NCBI GenBank assembly: GCA_013694685.1
Contig: JACDBY010000093.1
Span: forward strand, 1-7,648
Direction of reading: 5' to 3'
Source of the DNA: Actinomycetota bacterium
Lineage (GTDB): Bacteria > Actinomycetota > Thermoleophilia > Gaiellales > Gaiellaceae
DNA: 7,648 nucleotides
Shown here piece after piece: positions 5,067 to 7,648 of the stretch (position 1 is the stretch's first letter; every line of letters starts with the position of its first letter). The position numbers and the translations under genes are program-made. Below the pieces are notes generated by a model that did no database searches, had not been told where the DNA came from, and saw nothing but the letters and a program-made list of their open reading frames with translations.

Positions 5067-5476
5067 GGTCGTTCGTCGACACGAACGTCCTTCTTTACGC
5101 GGTCGACCAGTCCGAGCCCGAGAAAGGTCGTCGAGCCGCCGCGTTGCTCGAGGAGCGGGCCGACGACCTCGTGCTCAGCGCGCAGGTGCTCTCCGAGTTC
5201 TACGCCGTCGCCACACGACGGCTCGCCCAGCCTCTGCCGGAAGCCGAGGCGGCGGCGTACGTCGATGACCTCGAACGCCTCCCTATCGTCGCGATCGACC
5301 TGCGGGTCGTGCGCGAAGGCATTCGACTCAGCCGCGAGGCACGGCTCTCCTACTGGGACGGACTCATCATCGCGGCCGCACGAGAGGCCGGTTGCGACGT
5401 CCTCGTCACGGAAGATCTCTCGCACGGCTCGACGATCGCCGGTGTGCGGATCGAGAACCCCTTCGTCAGCGTGTGA
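5063..5476 (+). CDS. vapC: VapC-type toxin, PIN-domain ribonuclease
   Basis: This is a 137-residue PIN-domain protein, expected to cleave RNA (often tRNA or rRNA loops in VapC toxins) when not held by the antitoxin. The metal-binding acids are all present: Asp6 in [10 protein letters not shown], Glu45 in LSEFYAV, Asp99 in [10 protein letters not shown] and Asp118 in VTEDLSHG. Nothing suggests inactivation. Translation starts at GTG 5063-5065, which overlaps the vapB stop (GTGA). The reading frame stays open far upstream, but this start gives the normal PIN N-terminus a few residues before the first Asp. The length is typical for VapC. Its last 11 bases overlap the 3' end of the convergent dehydrogenase gene, so the two transcripts would be complementary at their ends. 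The RNA target cannot be predicted from sequence. Confidence 0.93.
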   Translation: MRSFVDTNVLLYAVDQSEPEKGRRAAALLEERADDLVLSAQVLSEFYAVATRRLAQPLPEAEAAAYVDDLERLPIVAIDLRVVREGIRLSREARLSYWDGLIIAAAREAGCDVLVTEDLSHGSTIAGVRIENPFVSV

Positions 5477-7103
5477 GAAACGAGTGTCGATAGAACGGAA
5501 CGGGCTCGGGCGCAAGCGGCGTGTCGCCTCGGATCAGGTCGGCAGCCTTCTCGGCGACCATCATCGTCGGCGCGTAGATGTTGCTGTTCGGGACGAAAGG
5601 GAAGACCGACGCGTCGACGACGCGAAGCCCATCCAGCCCGTGGACGCGCATGCTCGTGGGATCGACGACGGCCTGCTCGCCCACCCCCATCGCCGACGTG
5701 CACGACGGGTGGAGCGCGGTCTCGGCGTCCCGGGCCACCCAGGCGAGGATCTCCTCGTCCGTCTCGACCCCGGGCCCTGGTGAGAGCTCGCCCCCGTCGA
5801 GCGCCGCGAACGCGGGCTGCCCGAGGATCGTGCGCGCGCAGCGGATCGCCTCGACCCACTCGCGGCGATCCTGGTCGGTCGAGAGGTAGTCGAAGCGGAG
5901 AGCGGGCTTCGCGAGTGGGTCGGCCGACGTGATCCGCACCGAGCCGCGCGCGTCGGAGGTCATCGGCCCCACGTGCACCTGGTAGCCGTGACCGGCCCCG
6001 GGTTGCGTCCCGTCGTAGCGGATCGCGAGCGGCAGGAAGTGGAACATCAGGTTCGGATAGGCGACCTCGTCGTTCGAGCGGACAAACCCGCCTGCCTCGA
6101 AATGATTCGTGGCGCCCGGCCCGCGTCGCAGGAAGAGCCACTGAAAGCCGATCCACGGTTTCCGCCGGAGCTGGAGCGCAGGCTGCCTCGAGACCGGCTG
6201 GGTGCACGCGTGCTGGACGTAGACCTCGAGGTGATCCTGGAGGTTCTCCCCCACCCCGGGTAACGCGTGCACGGGCTCGACGCCAACGCTCCGGAGATGC
6301 TCCGGATCGCCGACGCCGGAGAGTTGCAGGAGCTGTGGCGAGCCGAACGCCCCCGCGCAGAGGATCACCTCGTCGGCCCGCACGAGCTCGCGCCGGCTGC
6401 CGCTCGCAAGCTCGACTCCGACCGCTCTCGTCCCAGCGAGCACCACGCGCGCGACCGTCACGCGGCAGCGCACCTCGAGGTTGGGCCGCCCGCGCACCGG
6501 ATGGAGGTACGCCCGGGCGGCCGAGAGCCGACGCCCGCGACGGATGTTGCGATCGAATCGCGCGAATCCCTCCTGCCGATAGCCGTTCACGTCGTCGGTG
6601 AGCTCGTGTCCGGCCTCCTGCGCGGCCGCGAAGAAGGCGTCGAAGAGCGGCCCCTTCGCGGGTCCCCGCTCGAGGCCGAGCGGACCGCCGTGCCCGCGGA
6701 AGGAATCGTCGTCGGTGGCGGCGGGACAGTCCTCCATCCGCTTGAAGTACGGGAGGCAATGGGCGAAGTCCCACGCCTCGAGTCCGGGCTCGGCAGCCCA
6801 GCGCTCATAGTCGAGCGGGTTGCCCCGCTGGAAGATCATCCCGTTGATCGACGAGGAGCCCCCGAGGAGCTTTCCGCGCGCGTGGTCGATCCGCCGCCCG
6901 CCGAGGTGCGGCTCGGGCTCGGTCTCGTACCGCCAGTCGTAGAACCGGTTGCCGATCGGTGTCGAGAGCGCCGCGGGCATGTGGACGAAGACGTCCCACC
7001 TCCAGTCCGGTCGGCCGGCCTCGAGGACGAGCACGCGCGTCGACGGATCGGCCGAGAGGCGGCTTGCGAGCGCGCAGCCGGCGGAGCCGCCCCCGACGAT
7101 CAC
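5466..7103 (-). CDS. betA: GMC oxidoreductase, choline dehydrogenase type
   Basis: This FAD enzyme would oxidise choline to betaine aldehyde (and possibly on to glycine betaine), or another primary alcohol, passing electrons to the respiratory chain. The order of motifs is standard. [15 protein letters not shown] (2-16) and LEAG (27-30) bind FAD. GMC signature 1 is around [12 protein letters not shown] (77-88), and signature 2 is [15 protein letters not shown] (about 250-264). His465 in ETALHPSC and Asn508 in [11 protein letters not shown] are at the positions of the catalytic pair. Segments such as [19 protein letters not shown] and [13 protein letters not shown] resemble E. coli BetA closely, and length is near its 556 residues. 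The N-terminus is odd. GTG at 7103 starts inside the first beta-strand, and the expected residues before it (DRYDVV) are encoded but lack any ATG/GTG/TTG. A CTG at 7137-7139 overlapping the regulator's stop is a candidate. Function as choline dehydrogenase is likely; no betaine-aldehyde dehydrogenase or transporter is in view. Confidence 0.88.
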   Translation of the reverse strand: MIVGGGSAGCALASRLSADPSTRVLVLEAGRPDWRWDVFVHMPAALSTPIGNRFYDWRYETEPEPHLGGRRIDHARGKLLGGSSSINGMIFQRGNPLDYERWAAEPGLEAWDFAHCLPYFKRMEDCPAATDDDSFRGHGGPLGLERGPAKGPLFDAFFAAAQEAGHELTDDVNGYRQEGFARFDRNIRRGRRLSAARAYLHPVRGRPNLEVRCRVTVARVVLAGTRAVGVELASGSRRELVRADEVILCAGAFGSPQLLQLSGVGDPEHLRSVGVEPVHALPGVGENLQDHLEVYVQHACTQPVSRQPALQLRRKPWIGFQWLFLRRGPGATNHFEAGGFVRSNDEVAYPNLMFHFLPLAIRYDGTQPGAGHGYQVHVGPMTSDARGSVRITSADPLAKPALRFDYLSTDQDRREWVEAIRCARTILGQPAFAALDGGELSPGPGVETDEEILAWVARDAETALHPSCTSAMGVGEQAVVDPTSMRVHGLDGLRVVDASVFPFVPNSNIYAPTMMVAEKAADLIRGDTPLAPEPVPFYRHSFLTR

Positions 7104-7135
7104 GACGTCGTAGCGGTCTCGGCCGTGACCGGTGA

Positions 7136-7648
7136 TCAGAGCACCGTCCGCATCGACCGCTCGAATGCCACGACGTGGGCGCGCATGACTGCGGCCGCAC
7201 GGGCGCCCTCGCCGTCGCGTATCGCCTCCAGCAGCTCGCGATGCTCGTCGACGGCGTCCTGGAGGCAGTCGACGCGATCGAGGGCGAGGTGCCAGATCCG
7301 CAGCGTCAGGACGTAGTGGCGCTCGAGCGTCTCCTCGAGGAACGCGTTGTGCGCGCAGCGGTAGACATGACGGTGTATCCGTTGGTCGAGCTCGATCAGC
7401 TGTCGCTCGTCGTGCGCGCCTGGGAGCCGCGCCAGCTCGTCGAGCAGCCCGATGGTCTCCGCCAGGTCCTGCGGCTCGCGCCGGATCGCTGCGAGTCGGG
7501 CCGCCTGGCTCTCGAGCATGACGCGCACCTCGGAGAGCTCGGCGAGGTCGTCCGCGTCGACGCCCGAGACGACGATGCCCCGCCGCGGATACACCTCGAC
7601 GAGCTGGTCGCGGGCCAGATCGCGAAGGGCTTCACGGACCGGCGTCCG
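7136..7648 (-). CDS. GntR family transcriptional regulator, FCD subfamily (5' end missing)
   Basis: The visible 170 residues are the C-terminal part of a FadR-type regulator whose start lies beyond the right edge. The first residues, [18 protein letters not shown] (1-18), are the recognition-helix region of the GntR winged helix. The wing YPRRGIVV follows. From about residue 35 the all-helical FCD ligand-binding domain runs to the end. Asp88, His92, His136 and His158 match the D-H-H-H metal site in FCD proteins that bind carboxylates. About 50 N-terminal residues are missing. It ends 32 bp before the GTG of the dehydrogenase gene on the same strand, or overlaps its start if CTG 7137-7139 is used, so the two are almost surely co-transcribed. 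By context it probably senses a substrate or product of that pathway. The ligand is unknown. Confidence 0.92.
   Translation of the reverse strand, partial: RTPVREALRDLARDQLVEVYPRRGIVVSGVDADDLAELSEVRVMLESQAARLAAIRREPQDLAETIGLLDELARLPGAHDERQLIELDQRIHRHVYRCAHNAFLEETLERHYVLTLRIWHLALDRVDCLQDAVDEHRELLEAIRDGEGARAAAVMRAHVVAFERSMRTVL

Noticed and set aside
5350..6774. 474-codon minus-strand frame inside betA and vapC
   Set aside because: Arg/Ala/Gly-rich shadow in another frame of betA. The true frame has all GMC motifs.
6267..7316. 349-codon plus-strand frame across betA and the GntR regulator gene
   Set aside because: Antisense shadow with no domain, crossing the boundary between two real genes.
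1..7648. CRISPR array, insertion sequence or defence island
   Set aside because: I saw no regularly spaced repeats, transposase motifs or terminal repeats. The only toxin-type module is the ordinary vapBC pair.

Overview
The window reads as a piece of chromosome from a GC-rich actinobacterium. The evidence is the strong G/C third-position bias, the long actinobacterial type of 2-isopropylmalate synthase, a tRNA gene without encoded CCA, and two promoters that appear to produce leaderless mRNAs starting at GTG or ATG. The codon style resembles deep-branching Actinobacteria such as Thermoleophilia, but that placement is a guess from sequence style, not a phylogenetic result.

Layout, left to right. 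Positions 1-257 hold a tRNA-Gly(GCC) on the minus strand with its own intrinsic terminator, followed by two tandem hairpins that lie behind the next gene. A small membrane-anchored protein of unknown function (258-830) and leuA (897-2585) follow, both on the minus strand. Upstream of leuA lies a previously unlisted feature: a 16-24 codon leader ORF (2668-2718, or from 2742) ending in a run of leucine codons. It is followed by mutually exclusive hairpins and by a segment complementary to the leuA Shine-Dalgarno region. This looks like a leucine-sensing attenuator and is the most interesting element here.

Divergent from leuA are an AlkA-type DNA glycosylase (2777-3403) and, 28 bp behind it, a class I methyltransferase (3432-4232). 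A stand-alone RNase HI (4324-4728, minus) converges on them. Divergent from the RNase H gene is a complete vapBC toxin-antitoxin operon (4812-5476), whose promoter and GTG start sit inside a perfect 9-bp inverted repeat, the likely autorepression operator. vapC overlaps tail-to-tail by 11 bp with a BetA-type choline dehydrogenase (5466-7103, minus). Just upstream of betA, in the same direction, is an FCD-type GntR regulator whose DNA-binding domain runs off the right edge.

Functionally this is mostly housekeeping and accessory metabolism: leucine biosynthesis with its own RNA-level control, base-excision repair, RNA-DNA hybrid removal, a TA module, and a regulator/dehydrogenase pair for choline or a similar alcohol. 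I do not see a multi-gene defence or mobile system. The unusual content is regulatory: the leu leader, the vapBC operator, and a betA start that lacks any normal initiation codon at the expected place.
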